In this document: piece by piece, positions 43,875-55,167 of the stretch
Layout: each line of letters starts with the position of its first letter
Position numbering within the stretch: position 1 is the stretch's first letter
NCBI GenBank assembly: GCA_023213315.1
Contig: JAKCPI010003285.1
Span: forward strand, 104,048-168,047
Length of the DNA: 64,000 nucleotides
Origin: Euborellia annulipes
Taxonomy: Eukaryota; Arthropoda; Insecta; Dermaptera; Anisolabididae
Direction of reading: 5' to 3'
Notes under the pieces: generated by a model
The model's input: only the letters and a program-made list of their open reading frames with translations
The model's database searches: none
What the model was told of the DNA's origin: nothing
Made by a program: the position numbers and the translations under genes

Positions 43875-45280
43875 TGAGACCTGATTATTAAATACAATCC
43901 TGATTTAGTGTTTATTATTGTTTTTATAATCAATTTTAAGTTTATTTGAAACTTCGAATCTAATCTTATTTTCATCTACAAGAGTCATTTTGTTGAATCC
44001 GGCATTTTTCCGCTACTGGCTCTTCTAGTAGCTACTGTGCGAATTAATTGAATGAAGCATCCGGATAATCAGGCTTGGCCTGAAAGAGCGTTTGTGTGTC
44101 TCCCTGTAGATTTGCATAGAGTTGATGGAGATGGCTATTTATGAGACCAGCTGGTCCCTCAAGGCCCTGATTAGTAGGGATCCAAGTTCATTTGCGGAGT
44201 TCTATTTAAAAGTAAATAGTTTCGAATTGGGAATGCTATTTGTTTACACCAGAATTAGGCGCTAATCCTTTTCAAGGGATTAATAATCAATAAAAAAAAT
44301 TTTAATTAAATTTAGTTGTTCATTAATTATATATTCAATTATTTAATTTTATTAATCGGTAAAAAACAAACATTTTAATAAACAAGATTCTAAATATAAA
44401 AGGAGATTTATAAACTAAATATTAAATAATTAACAAATTTACATAATCTAATAAACAAACATAATATTCAAATTTAAGCTAAAAATAAACGAACGGAAAA
44501 TACTTAATTTTCTAAGTTTGTATCCGATGATGAAAGATTATAAGCGACGTAGTAATATAAAAAAAAAAAAAAACAATTTAAAGATTGAATATTTAAGGTA
44601 AGATAAAGTATAAATAATGATCCAGATGGTAATGATATTTTTAAGCCAAGACGAAGTATTCTAATAAAATGAGTAAGTACTGTACATTAAATAAAAATGT
44701 ACCCAAGAAGAAATTATCTCCAAATACTATAACAAAAGCCTAGAAGATATCTAGAAGTTAAAGAATACTTCATTGAACTAGAGGTAATTGTATCGGATGA
44801 TAGAAAGAAGAAAATACAATCATAAATAAATATAGAGAACCCATTAATGAATTTAAAAAATCGGTGGTAATTTCGATTTCTGTAGATCAAAGCGTTACGA
44901 AACGCTGCATCTCTATTCACTTCTTTTTCTTTAAGATCGATAATCTCGCAAAAGAATAGTGAAGTCGAAATTTTAATTGACCCACCAGGTCACTAGAGTG
45001 GCCAGAATTTCTTTTTTTTTTTTGGGGGGGGAGGAAGGGGAGCAAAAGTTTAGGGAATCCCTCCTTATTAAGCCTCTTAAAATGGAGAAACTTTTTTGGA
45101 GCAATATAAGAACTATTAATACAATAATTTGAATCCTCTCCCAACTCTCCACACCCTCCTCAATGAATTATGAAGAGAGAATTTATGAAAAATTAATAAA
45201 AAATTATTTATATAAAAACATTTTTTTAAATAAATACAAATTATGGAAAAAAATAAGTATTTTTTACTTTTTTGTTTTCG
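43875..45280. other. Non-coding DNA
   Basis: 43990-44200 is GC-richer and unique within the window. The rest is AT-rich. ORFs of 68-76 codons at 44714-45346 show no domain. Confidence 0.35.
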
Positions 45281-45285
45281 AAGTC

Positions 45286-45737
45286 TATGGAGCAAGGCGT
45301 ATCCAGCTCGAAACAAAAGGGGGGGGGTAACTTTTCTAATATCCATTTTATTATTTTATTAAATGCCCCAACATAATTGGAGATAGGGGATGGCGTTTTG
45401 CATAATTTTTATCTTCTCTCAGATGGCGTGATTTTTCAGTTTTTTATTTATATTTTTACCGAGACCAGAATCGCTGGTCACATTTACAATTTGTGAACCA
45501 GTGTATAAGGATCTCGGAGAATAAGAAGTCAGATATATGCCTCGGTTAAAAAATTTTTTTTTTTCTCGGGTTCCTATATCTGAAACACACTTACTTTGCC
45601 ATTGGCCAAATGGGTTTTCCGACGGCCATTTAATTAAGTAAAAAAAAAAAAAAAAATTTATATTTTTTGTTTTTTATTTTAATTTCAAGTTTGGAAGGGG
45701 GGCAGCTGCCCCACTGCCCCTCTGGATACGCTCATGC
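45286..45737. mobile_element. Possible hAT-type element with GCGTATCCAG ends
   Basis: CAAGGCGTATCCAG at about 45293 is inverted as CTGGATACGCTCATG at about 45723-45737. It has a G-run after the left end and C-rich sequence before the right end, as in other CAG-type MITEs. The flanking octamers do not match well. Confidence 0.45.
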
Positions 45738-45845
45738 TGGAAGGAGATGTGAAATTTTGATTCGATAGATATCTAATGTGATAAGCCACATCAACCAACT
45801 AGCTGCTTGAAGGGGCAAAATTTTGGGGGCGGAAATTTCCATTTT

Positions 45846-45871
45846 TACTTTCTCTTACCTATGTGTATATG

Positions 45872-45957
<86 letters not shown>

Positions 45958-46586
45958 TATTGGATTCATGTCAAAAATTCGATGTCGAGATTTTGATGGA
46001 TATACACGTTTTGAGGTCCCCTGAATCCAAAAAAGTGGTTTTCGCGATATGGTCTGTGTGTGTGCGTGTGTGTCTGTGTTAAATTTTAAGAATGAAGGAA
46101 TTGAGCTATGAGGCTGAAATTTTATATATAAGTTAAACACCCCTCGGGAGCGTGAAAATAAGCTTTTAATCAAAATCGGCCAAAAAGTACTAGGTAAGTA
46201 CTTTACTGATGTAGTTTTTCAGTTTTTTTCTATTTTCTCAAAACTTGCTCCAACGATTTTTTTTTTAATTCAAAAATCAATTATTTTTTAGATGCTCTTT
46301 AAAATGTATATTTTCATTTTGCAATTGAAATCTTCTGAAGACCACTTTACTCTTGTATTTCATAGGAAAGATAGGAGAAATGGTTATATAGAGTATATAA
46401 TTATATAACAAAATATAAATATTTTCCCATACTTATAAATTTTACATCTGAATTCAAATGTTCCGTACTGTCGGGAACTAAATATATGTCGACACAAAAA
46501 ATCTGGTGTGACAAGCACAGTACACAACTTTCGATTACCGAAGGTAAGAGAAAGTTGTGTGCTGTGCGCCAGTCACACCAGATTTT
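45846..46586 (+). mobile_element. HINE-like element, near full length with expanded microsatellites
   Basis: All family blocks are present from ACTTTCTCTTACC to the 3' stem-loop (46498-46584). The 5' hairpin loop is expanded into (TA)n (45873-45921) followed by (GA)n (45922-45955). The central GTCT tract is a short GT run. Confidence 0.78.
45873..45955. repeat. (TA)n-(GA)n compound microsatellite
   Basis: About 24 TA units are followed by about 16 GA units. Together they produce the spurious 104-codon ORF on the minus strand. Confidence 0.95.
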
Positions 46587-46589
46587 TAT

Positions 46590-47280
46590 AATAAGTTAGT
46601 TAGTTTATAGGTTTAAAATGGCCTTCGACACAAAAAGGTCGTTTTGGCCAGATTTTTATAATAATTTTTAGTAAAAAAATTATTTAATTTGCTAAAAATA
46701 ATTTTAGAATTTATCATGATAGGAGATTAGAAGAAAATAACTGTAATAATAAATAAACTCACACCGATAAAAACGAAATCTAAAATAAAATTTGACCATT
46801 TTGTTGTTTAAACAAATTTAAAAGAAACATAAAACTACGAGAATAAACGATATTTTTATACTAATATATGAAATATATATATCTTATTTCTAATATCAAA
46901 CAATTTTAAACGGTTGAAATTTTTCAAGAGACCTATTTCCATCTTGAATGAACCTAAGCAGAGAAAAATTGTGTAAAAAGAAAAATGTGGCAAATTTATT
47001 TCTTGAAAATGACGAATGGTTTCGCTGATAATGTTAAAATAAATATACTCGGTATTGTAAGAAATTTTCGCAGAGATTTTTCTTAAATATTTACATGTTT
47101 TAACTATCATCACAAGGATCTAGAGAAAAATAAATGTTCAAATCCATCATAGCCGAGAAAGAAAAACAGAATTCTAGATATTTTGTTTAAGCAAATAAAA
47201 ATAAAAATAGATTTTCATTTTTAATAATTTATGAGAGGTATGGCATGAGAAAGCTTCTTGCCTTGAAAGTTACATTATTT
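46590..47280. other. AT-rich non-coding DNA
   Basis: No element was recognised. The 85-codon ORF at 46856-47113 has no known domain. Confidence 0.4.
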
Positions 47281-47285
47281 AAGAG

Positions 47286-47544
47286 CAGCGGCGTAACTAG
47301 CTTTTGACCGCGGAGGGGGCAAAGCTCGACTAGAGCGCCGTTTTTTAAGTTATAATATAATTTTAAAGAAAACTATCAATTTTTTGGGCAATCTATGGAG
47401 AGAATATGATAAACTCACCATCCCTGGGCTATATCTTAGGGGCCCTAGGGCGCCTATGTCAGTCTCGAGAGGCGCCAAAGGCTGGGTGCGCCTGGGGCGG
47501 AGGGGGCGTGCGCCCCCCTTCGCCCCCACCTAGTTACGCTACTG
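47286..47544 (+). mobile_element. hAT-type MITE, TSD TTTAAGAG
   Basis: CAGCGGCGTAACTAG ... CTAGTTACGCTACTG ends are flanked by the perfect octamer TTTAAGAG (47278-47285 and 47545-47552). It is the same family and orientation as 11630-11889, and 259 bp long. Confidence 0.93.
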
Positions 47545-47649
47545 TTTAAGAGTAATTATCTTGCTTAATTGAGAACTTTAATCAGAGCTTTATTAATTTT
47601 AAAAATAAAAATCTGGTGTGAATGTCGTACAGCACATTCTCTTACCCCT

Positions 47650-48046
47650 AAAAGGTCGAGCAGCTAGCTATGTTTATTTCTTTATTTAAGAACCCACAGC
47701 GACGTTTCGGTCGACTATGCGACCATCTTCATGGCTAGAGTTCACTCAACAGAAAAACTCTATCTATATAATGCATTGACTTTGGCGTTCAATGCATTAT
47801 ATATGATAGATTAGATAGATAGATTCGCTCGTAGGGGTGTGTATTGCACTGCGACCTCCTGGATCTATTGTGCACCCCTTTATTATATATGATAGATCGT
47901 AATGTATTTTATGAAATGTCTGTCAAAGAACTTAAGAGGTTTTTCTGTTGACTGAACTCTAGCCATGAAGATGGTCTCATAGTCGACCGAAACGTCGCTG
48001 TGGGTTCTTAAATAAAGAAATTAACCTAGCTGCTCGACCTTTTATT
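47650..48046. mobile_element. Foldback with hammerhead-like arms
   Basis: Arms of about 108 bp (47650-47757 and 47939-48046) are inverted copies. Each contains GTCGACCGAAACGTCGCTG in one direction or the other. In the right arm ATGAAGATGGTC ... GACCGAAACGTC has hammerhead layout, with the first core base changed (A for C). The roughly 180-bp spacer holds a second small hairpin around AATGCATT. Confidence 0.78.
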
Positions 48047-48070
48047 TTCTACTAAAAAATAATTGATTTA

Positions 48071-48072
48071 TG

Positions 48073-48103
<31 letters not shown>

Positions 48104-48395
48104 AAAAGTACATCACTAAAGTACTAGTACTCTTTGGCCGATTTTGATTAAAAGCTTATTTACACGCTACGGAGGGGGGGGTCTAAATTAAATTCAACTT
48201 CCTGGCTCAATTCCTTCATGTTTAAAATTGAACACACAGACAGACAGACATGTCGCGAAAACCACTTTTTTGGACTCAGGGGACCTCAAAACGTACGTAT
48301 ATATCCATCAAAATCTCGACATCGAATTTTTGACATGAAACCAATACTTTCTCTCTATATATATTAATATTAACATATCTATAAGAGAAAGCAAA
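48071..48395 (-). mobile_element. HINE-like repeat, 5' half
   Basis: On the minus strand it contains the 5' hairpin (...AGAGAGAAAGTATTGG...), TTCGATGTCGAGATTTTGAT, a CAGA microsatellite and AAGTACTAGTACTTTAGTG. Confidence 0.72.
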
Positions 48396-48417
48396 AAAAA
48401 ATAGGGGGCCGTGAGAT

Positions 48418-48530
48418 CAGTGGCGGATCCAGAGGTGTTTCTCGGGGGGGGGGGGGCTAATCTGGATTGACTGGTCGCAGAGCACACATTTTTTTTCTTA
48501 ATTTCGCTAAATAAAGTTTCGAATAAAATT
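48418..48530 (+). mobile_element. CAAGGGCGG-family MITE, 5' fragment
   Basis: AGTGGCGGATCCAGAGGTGT, a 13-G run and the CTGGTCGCAGAGCACAC module match the starts of 19752-20220 and 59384-59624. It is truncated after about 110 bp. Confidence 0.65.
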
Positions 48531-48605
48531 TTATAAGAGGATAAAAAGATGAAATCAATCAATTTGGCAATTATTTCAAATGATGGAAGCGCATCAATTT
48601 GCTTT

Positions 48606-49035
48606 TTACTTTCTCGTACCCTATATATGAAATATATAGAGAGAGAAAGTATTGCGATCATGTCAAAAATTCGATGTCGAGATTTTGATGGATATACATG
48701 TATGGTTTGAGGTCCCCTGAGTCCAAAAAAAGTGGGTCCCGCAAATTGGTCTGTGTGTGTGTGTGGACACTTTTGACCATGAAGGAAATGAGCTAGGAGG
48801 TTGACATTTTATATTTAACAGTTAAGTTAAGCACCTTCCGCACTCTTGTTAATAAATTTTTTAGATGCTCTTTAAATTGTATATTCTCATTTTGCCGTTG
48901 AAATCTTCTGAAGACCACTTTACTCTTGTTCTTCATAGGAAAGATAGGAGAAATGGTTGCCATGGTAACAAAATTTAAATTTTTATCTTTTTATTATTAG
49001 AAGAAATCAAATATTATTTAAATGCCCTTTTATTT
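48606..49035 (+). mobile_element. HINE-like repeat, 3' end lost
   Basis: It has the 5' hairpin, TCGATGTCGAGATTTTGATG, a GT microsatellite and the AAATGGTTGCCATGGTAAC block. It is cut by the next copy, which starts at 49038. Confidence 0.72.
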
Positions 49036-49037
49036 TA

Positions 49038-50027
49038 ACTTTCTCTTACCTATGTATATATGTAATATATATATAGAGAGAAAGTATTGGTTTCATGTCA
49101 AAAATTCGATGTCGAGATTTTGATGGATCTTCACGTTTTGAGGTCCCCTGAATCCAAAAAAGTGGTTTTCGCGACATGGTCTGTATGTGGGTGTGTGTGT
49201 GTTCAATTTTAAGCATGAAGGAATTGAGCTATGAGGCTGAAATTTTATATTTAAGTTAAACACCCCCCGGGACCGACAAAATAAGCTTTTAATCAAAATC
49301 GGCCAAAAAGTACTAGTACTTTACTGATGTACTTTTTCAGTTTTTTTCGATTTTCTCAAAATTCGCTCTAACGATTTTGATTAAAATTCAAAAATCAATT
49401 ATTTTTTAGATGCTCTTTAAAATGTATATTCTCATTTTGCCCTCAAAATTGTTTGAAGCACACTTTACTCTTGTGCTTCATAGGAAAGATAGGAGAAATA
49501 AATGGTTGCCATGGTAACCGAATTTAAATCTTTTTCTTTTTATTAGATTAAAAATCAATTATTATTTAAACGCCCATTTTTTTTTTCGGAGAAAACATAT
49601 CTCTCTCTCTCACAAAACTATCTTCTCTCTTTCTACGCGTTTTAAATTTTTCTACCTTATCTTCGCATTTGGCCAATGTTAATTTCCTACTGTATAGGGA
49701 TTTGTATGTTAATTTCGATTCAAAAGGGGGTCCCCTTTGGAACTTTTTACGCATTTAAAATTTTTTTTTCCAATTCTTATGAAATTTTGTATTTATTTAC
49801 GAATATATATTGTGTATAAAATGTCCAAATATGAGATTAAAATTTTGAAAAATAACCATAGTTTATTTCAAGCAATCAACATTTAAAATGCAAGTTTGAA
49901 ACTAAGGTGCTATGGGAAACTAAATATATCTCGACACAAAAAATCTGGTGTGACCAGCACAGTGCACAACTTTCTCTTACCGAAGGGTAAGAGAAAGTTG
50001 TGTGCTGTGCGCCAGTCACACCAGATT
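49038..50027 (+). mobile_element. HINE-like element, full-length copy B, nearly identical to copy A
   Basis: It aligns with 41538-42546 across its whole length with only a handful of substitutions visible and a shorter GTCT tract. The flanks on both sides differ, so the element boundaries are real and the two copies are recent. The 62-codon ORF shared by both copies (49566-49754 and 42086-42274) is probably carried along rather than selected. Confidence 0.78.
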
Positions 50028-50325
50028 TTTTCTTTTTATTAGTTTAAAAATCAATTATTATTTAAATTCCCATTTTTTTAAAATTTTATTTCTGTCTTTG
50101 ATTGTTTCGGAGAAAATATATATATCTCTCTCTCTCTCTCTCACTTGCAAACATTATCGTCTGTCTCTCAGCCTTCTCTCATAGGCCTAATGTTAATTTC
50201 CTATAGGGATTTGCATGTTAATTTCGATTCAAAAGGGGGTCCCCCTTTGGAACTTTTTACGCATTTAAAATTTTTTTTCCAATTCTTATGAAATTTTGTA
50301 TTTATTTAGGATTCTCTATACTTAG
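50028..50325 (+). mobile_element. HINE-like repeat, middle fragment
   Basis: It repeats the segment of copy B from TATTAGTTTAAAAATCAATT through GGGGGTCCCCCTTTGGAACT and ATGAAATTTTGTATTTATTT. The CT microsatellite at 50125-50142 is expanded. It directly follows copy B. Confidence 0.7.
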
Positions 50326-50329
50326 AGAA

Positions 50330-50425
50330 ACTCCCGGGCTCCCCATGTTACAATTAGTAACGTTTTGGCCAGATCTCTCCATCCCCTAACGCGCTATGTA
50401 ATATGTGGACAATCCCTAAGGTATT
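50330..50425. mobile_element. Fragment of the GTCCACATATTAC TIR element
   Basis: CGCGCTATGTAATATGTGGACAATCCCTAAG matches the right end of 8706-9292. Confidence 0.5.
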
Positions 50426-50429
50426 TATT

Positions 50430-51180
50430 TAAAATTTATATAATATTCGTTTATTTAATAAAAATTGGGAATGGGGAGATTGTAGGTGCTAATAAAGAGA
50501 AATAAAAAAAGAAACTGAAAATTTTATATACAGATAAAAGGGAAAAATTCAGAGAATATAGAACGATGATCCTTTTTACTATCATTTGATTGGTTGAACG
50601 GATGGTTAGATTAAAGAAAAAGTGTATCCTTAATTATTCAATTTTAGTATGTGAATATTTTCTAGGAAATTCTAAACTCATTACAAAACATCCGATGCCA
50701 ATTTGATGAGCGGTTTCCGAGTTATAGACAATTGATTTCTCAAAGTTTTTATTCATTTCCAATGTTAATTGATTCGGGCTCTTGATTTGGCCAAAGGAGG
50801 GGAGGGTCGTGGGCGGCAGGTTCCCCCACCCCTCTGCTCGGATTGTTGCTGAGGAGAAAAGGCGCCAGGCTCCTCTTTTTTAAGGAAAATTCTTTCTTTT
50901 TTAAAAATAATAATTTAACACCTCTTAAGTAAATTTTTTTTTTGTTTTTTATTTTGACATTTGGAAATTGAAAGAGAAAAAAAAATTAATTAAGCAGTCA
51001 GAGAATATTGCCAAATAAATGATAGTTATATATTTAGTTAGATGTAAAATCTTTCAATTCTTCATCATCACATGGTTGTTATACGGTATTTATTTGAACA
51101 CAAGCGGTATTTCGATCTTGTATTACTGTAGGAACGTTAAATATCACAGTGTAAAATTAAATTTAAATGAAATGATTTGA
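50430..51180. other. AT-rich non-coding DNA
   Basis: No elements were recognised. A GC-richer patch lies at 50770-50870. Confidence 0.4.
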
Positions 51181-51189
51181 GTACTTCAA

Positions 51190-51780
51190 ACAATTTTCAC
51201 AAAATATTACTGATGTACTTTTTAAAAGGGCATCTAAAAATAATTGATTTATATGAATTTTAATCTAAAAAGAAAAAGATTTAAATTCTGTTACCAGGCA
51301 ACCTGGCCACCATTTCTCCTATCTTTCCTATGAAGATCTAGAGTAAAGTGGTCTTCAGAAGATTTCAACGGCAAAATGAGAATATACATTTTAAATAGTA
51401 TCTAAAAAGTAGTTGATTTATGAATTTAAAAAAAAATCCTTGAATTTTGAGAAAATCGAAAAAAACTAAAAAAGAACATCAGTAAAGTACTAGTACTTTT
51501 TGGCCGATTTTGTTTAAAAACTTATTTACACGAGTTCGGAAGGTGCCTAACTTAAATATATAATTTCAACCTCCTAGCTCATTTCCTTCATGGTCAAAAA
51601 TGTCCACACAGACCAATTTGCGGGACCGACTTTTTTCTTTTTTGGACTCAGGGGACCTCAAAACGTGTATATCCATCAAAATCTCGACATCGAATTTTTG
51701 AGATGAAACCAACACTTTCTCTATATATTAACATATATAGGGTAAGAGAAATTAAAAAGATATATAATTCTCTTCATAAA
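51190..51780 (-). mobile_element. HINE-like repeat, minus strand
   Basis: Reading the minus strand gives the 5' hairpin (51712-51760), the GAGATTTTGATGGATATACA block, AAGTACTAGTACTTTACTGA and the GGTTGCCTGGTAACAG end. The 3' stem-loop is absent. Confidence 0.72.
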
Positions 51781-51799
51781 TTGCTTTTTGAAAAGAAAA

Positions 51800-52370
51800 G
51801 CCCTAATTTATCTTCCATCCACTTATATCTAGATATTTTTTTCTAATATTTTTTTTTTATTTAATCTTAATGGATTTTTTCATATATTTGATTTTAAAAA
51901 TAATATGAAAATACTGTTTTGCATACTTTATCAAATAAGGAATAACCCACTTAATGGATTTTATTAAGGTACCTAGAGCCCTTGTCCCACCCTAACAGCC
52001 GAGTAATGAACCCGGCACCCGGGACCCAGGAACCCCAATCCCTGGCCTAATCCCTAGTCTTCGATGTCCCTAGGCAATCAGCTTATTTCGATTCGAATCA
52101 AAACAACCAACTTGCATTACCCAATTAGAAAAAAATATACCAACCTTCTAATTGATTGAGTCATTAAAAATTTCATGTTTAGAGATAAACGCAACCAATT
52201 TCACAATAATGAGATATAAGTAGTATATGAAAAGTAATTAATTATCAATGTTCTAGTTAATTAAAACAGTAAAATAAAAGTTCAACAATATCTTTTTATT
52301 GATTTTCGTTTATCTAAAAAAAATATGGTAAATATACCATTTCCAAGTAATCAAATACAAACTTATCCAA
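51800..52370. other. Non-coding DNA
   Basis: 51970-52080 is GC-richer and unique in the window. The rest is AT-rich. Confidence 0.35.
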
Positions 52371-52378
52371 ATCAAATT

Positions 52379-53050
52379 AGGGGGCGTTTAAGTATTACGT
52401 AACGTAATTTGGGAGGAGGGGGGTCTCTTAAAACGTTACCATGCGTTACAGGGGGGATGGGGAGGGGGGGTTGAACAACTCGTTACGTAACTTTTTTTTC
52501 TATTTAAATAAAATACGAGGAAATTAAAGTTGGTAACCCTTTTTGTTTGTTTTACGGGGAATCCCTCTATTGTATAGTACGCCTTATTTATTATTATTTT
52601 GTACTCCTAAGTTCATAGACGCCGGCACTGGGGTGGGGGGCAAGGGTACATTGTCCCCCCTAGTATCCTTCAGTAGGGGGCAGGGGGAGACTATATGTCT
52701 TCTTTCATTTATTTTATTTTTAAAAATGTATCATTTTTTAACCCCCATCTTGACATAAAAAATCTGGTGTGACAAGCATAGTACACAACTTTCGATTACC
52801 GAAAGTAAGAGAAAGTTGCATGCTGTGCGACCAGTCATACCAGATTTTTTATTTATTTATTTAATTGCCCCTTCCAGCCTAAGGCCATTGGACAATTTTT
52901 TATTTATTATTTCCGCAAACGTGATTAAAACAATAACAAAGGTATTTTAGCGACTTTTCTGTACTTTGCGCAGCATAATTGTGACTTTTAGATAAAAATG
53001 GCCCCTTGGGCGTTACGTAACGTCTAGGGAGGAGGGGGTCCAGAAAAATG
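52379..53050. mobile_element. GTATTACGTAACG TIR element with nested stem-loop
   Basis: TTAAGTATTACGTAACGTAA at 52389 and inverted GGGCGTTACGTAACGTCTAG at about 53006 with GGAGGGGGTCC form the ends. GCGTTACAGGGGGG and AACTCGTTACGTAAC lie inside. A HINE-like 3' stem-loop (52755-52850) is nested within. Confidence 0.5.
52755..52850 (+). mobile_element. HINE-like 3' stem-loop, solo
   Basis: AATCTGGTGTGACAAGCATA ... TGCGACCAGTCATACCAGAT is the complete terminal hairpin without the rest of the element. Confidence 0.7.
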
Positions 53051-53177
53051 TGAAGACATGTGGTAAAGGCAATGATGCGAAAAGAAGAATGATGACCCCG
53101 AAACGACGGAATTAATCCAAATAAATTGCCTGATCATCAGCTCCGGATTTTATTTATTCATCCTTCTTGATTAAATA

Positions 53178-53465
53178 ATATTTAAATGTAATATTGCACA
53201 AAAAGAAGTGAAATCTCATCCAAAAACATCGGAGATGCAAAAAGGGGCGCCTCGCATTATTTCTGCCCAGAGTCGAGGTGAAATCAAAAAAATGCGCCTC
53301 GCTTTTCTGATTTATATAAAAGCGAGGATATATGAAACAAATAAAATTCTCTAGGGGTTTTATCTAAGTGAAAATATTTCCACGCTTTTATATAACTCAG
53401 AAAAGCGAGGCGCATTTTTTGATTTCACCTCGACACTGGGCAAAAATAATGCGAGGCGCCCCAAA
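53178..53465. mobile_element. GCGAGG foldback element
   Basis: Inverted arms of about 85 bp (53243-53327 and 53378-53462) contain GGGGCGCCTCGCATTATTT and its inverse. Each arm contains its own small hairpin of CCTCGCTTTT/AAAAGCGAGG. The left flank (53178-53242) and left arm recur at 18418-18555. Confidence 0.78.
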
Positions 53466-53469
53466 ATTG

Positions 53470-54255
53470 AAGATGGTGTTTTGTGCTGACAACTCCAGAT
53501 TTTTTAGCATTCGTTTTGTTTTCTCAAGTTTGTTAATACTTCTGTTATAATCGGCTTTAGGGCTCAAATATTTTTTCTTAAATATATTCTCTTTAAAACA
53601 AATTTAACATTTTTATCTTTCTATTTTTGCTTTTTTTTATTAAAATTCAGAATATGAATTTAAGTAGACATATTTAAATTATAACATTTATTAAAAATTA
53701 TAAATAATTTATTTAAATAAAATTTATTTAAATAATTAAAAATTGAATTTAATAAATTTGTACGACTTCGGCTGGTATTCGTAAAAAGAAAAGATTAACG
53801 CAACTGGCGAATGAATGTCTGTGAGGAATTTGGAGAGAATTTATTTATTTTTCCGGTCCATATGATAAACCAGCGATCCATACGTTTTCTCGGGTACTCG
53901 AAGTTGACTTTTAAAACCTTGGCCTAGTTAATAATTGATTTTTTTTTAAATTGTGACAATAGATTAGATAAATATGAGTGAATAAAATTTTTGATTGATA
54001 GATGACAAAATAAATCAAACAAACGAGAAAAGGAAATGAAAAGGAAAAATTTTTAATAAATCAAAATGAAGAAATATCCCAAGAGTTTCGCTCACATTTG
54101 TCACATCAATGTGTTCTTAAACTGGGAGTATGTAGAAAAAAAATGTAAAAATCAAAGAGAAAAAAGCAAACGTGTGGGGTCGTGGGACCCCCGCCAGAAA
54201 CGAAGTTCCTCACGCCTTTTCTTCAACTCCGAATATAATTTAATATAAATATTAT
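53470..54255. other. AT-rich non-coding DNA
   Basis: No element was recognised. Small ORFs have no domain. Confidence 0.4.
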
Positions 54256-54258
54256 TTA

Positions 54259-54780
54259 AAAAATCTGGTGTGACTGGTCGCACAGCACACAACCTTCTCT
54301 CATCTTCAGTAAGTGAAAGTTGTGTCTGTGCTTGTCACACCAGACCTTTCGTGTCGACATATATTTAGTTTCCGCCGATATATTAAAATTGAAGGTGTAA
54401 AATTGTTTATAAACATGGAAAAATATTTATATTTTGTTAGCATGGCAACCATTTCTTTTACCTTTCCAATGAAGTACAAGAGTAAAGCGGTGTTCAAACA
54501 TTTTTGAGCGAAAAATGAGAACATACATTTTAAAGAGCATCTAAAAAAATAATTGATTTTTGAATTTTGATCAAAAATTTGAAAAAATTTGATTTGATTT
54601 TTATATCATTAGAGCGAATTTTTAGTAAATCAAAAAAAAACTGAAAAAGTAGAAGTACTTTTTGGGCGATTTTGTTCAAAAGCTTCGTGTTACGTCGCAT
54701 GGGAGTACCTAACTTAAATATGAAATTTCAACTCTTTTCGTTATTGAGATATTTTGTTCAGGGGACCTCAAAGCGTGTAT
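54259..54780 (-). mobile_element. HINE-like repeat, minus strand, with 3' stem-loop
   Basis: The 3' stem-loop is at 54259-54350. Then, on the minus strand, the GAAAGGTAAAAGAAATGGTT block and the AAGTACTTCTACTTTTTCAG block follow, to AGGTCCCC at about 54770. The 5' end is missing. Confidence 0.72.
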
Positions 54781-54792
54781 ATGTACATGTAA

Positions 54793-54990
54793 GGTTAATT
54801 GAAACATGGAAATTCGACATTAATGATATACATTTCAATTAAAAGAGTATTTCTTACCTCCATGTTACATATGAGCCAGTATATATAGCGATATAGCCAG
54901 TATATATAGTATACTATATAGTATATGTAGCCAGTATATATGGGCCAGTAGGTATATCATTAATGTCGAATTTCCATGTTTCATTTAACC
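54793..54990. mobile_element. Foldback element with 38-bp arms
   Basis: Arms 54793-54830 and 54953-54990 are complementary with one mismatch (GGTTAATTGAAACATGGAAA ... ). The loop carries repeats of AGCCAGTATATATA. Confidence 0.78.
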
Positions 54991-55167
54991 GTTTTTATAC
55001 TGAAAAATGGCAAAAATGTCAACTTTTAGTAATTATTTATTATGTAAACTTTAGTGATATGACTTCGGCAGTATAACTAACTTATTTAGTATTGTTCTGG
55101 GCCAAAAATATCCAAAAGGCGATAAAGTGAATGAAATAACTATGGCTAATAATCGATAATTTATAAC

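Noticed and set aside
45859..46173. 104-codon ORF with Ser-Leu and Tyr-Ile runs
   Set aside because: It is translated from (GA)n and (TA)n microsatellites inside a HINE-like element.
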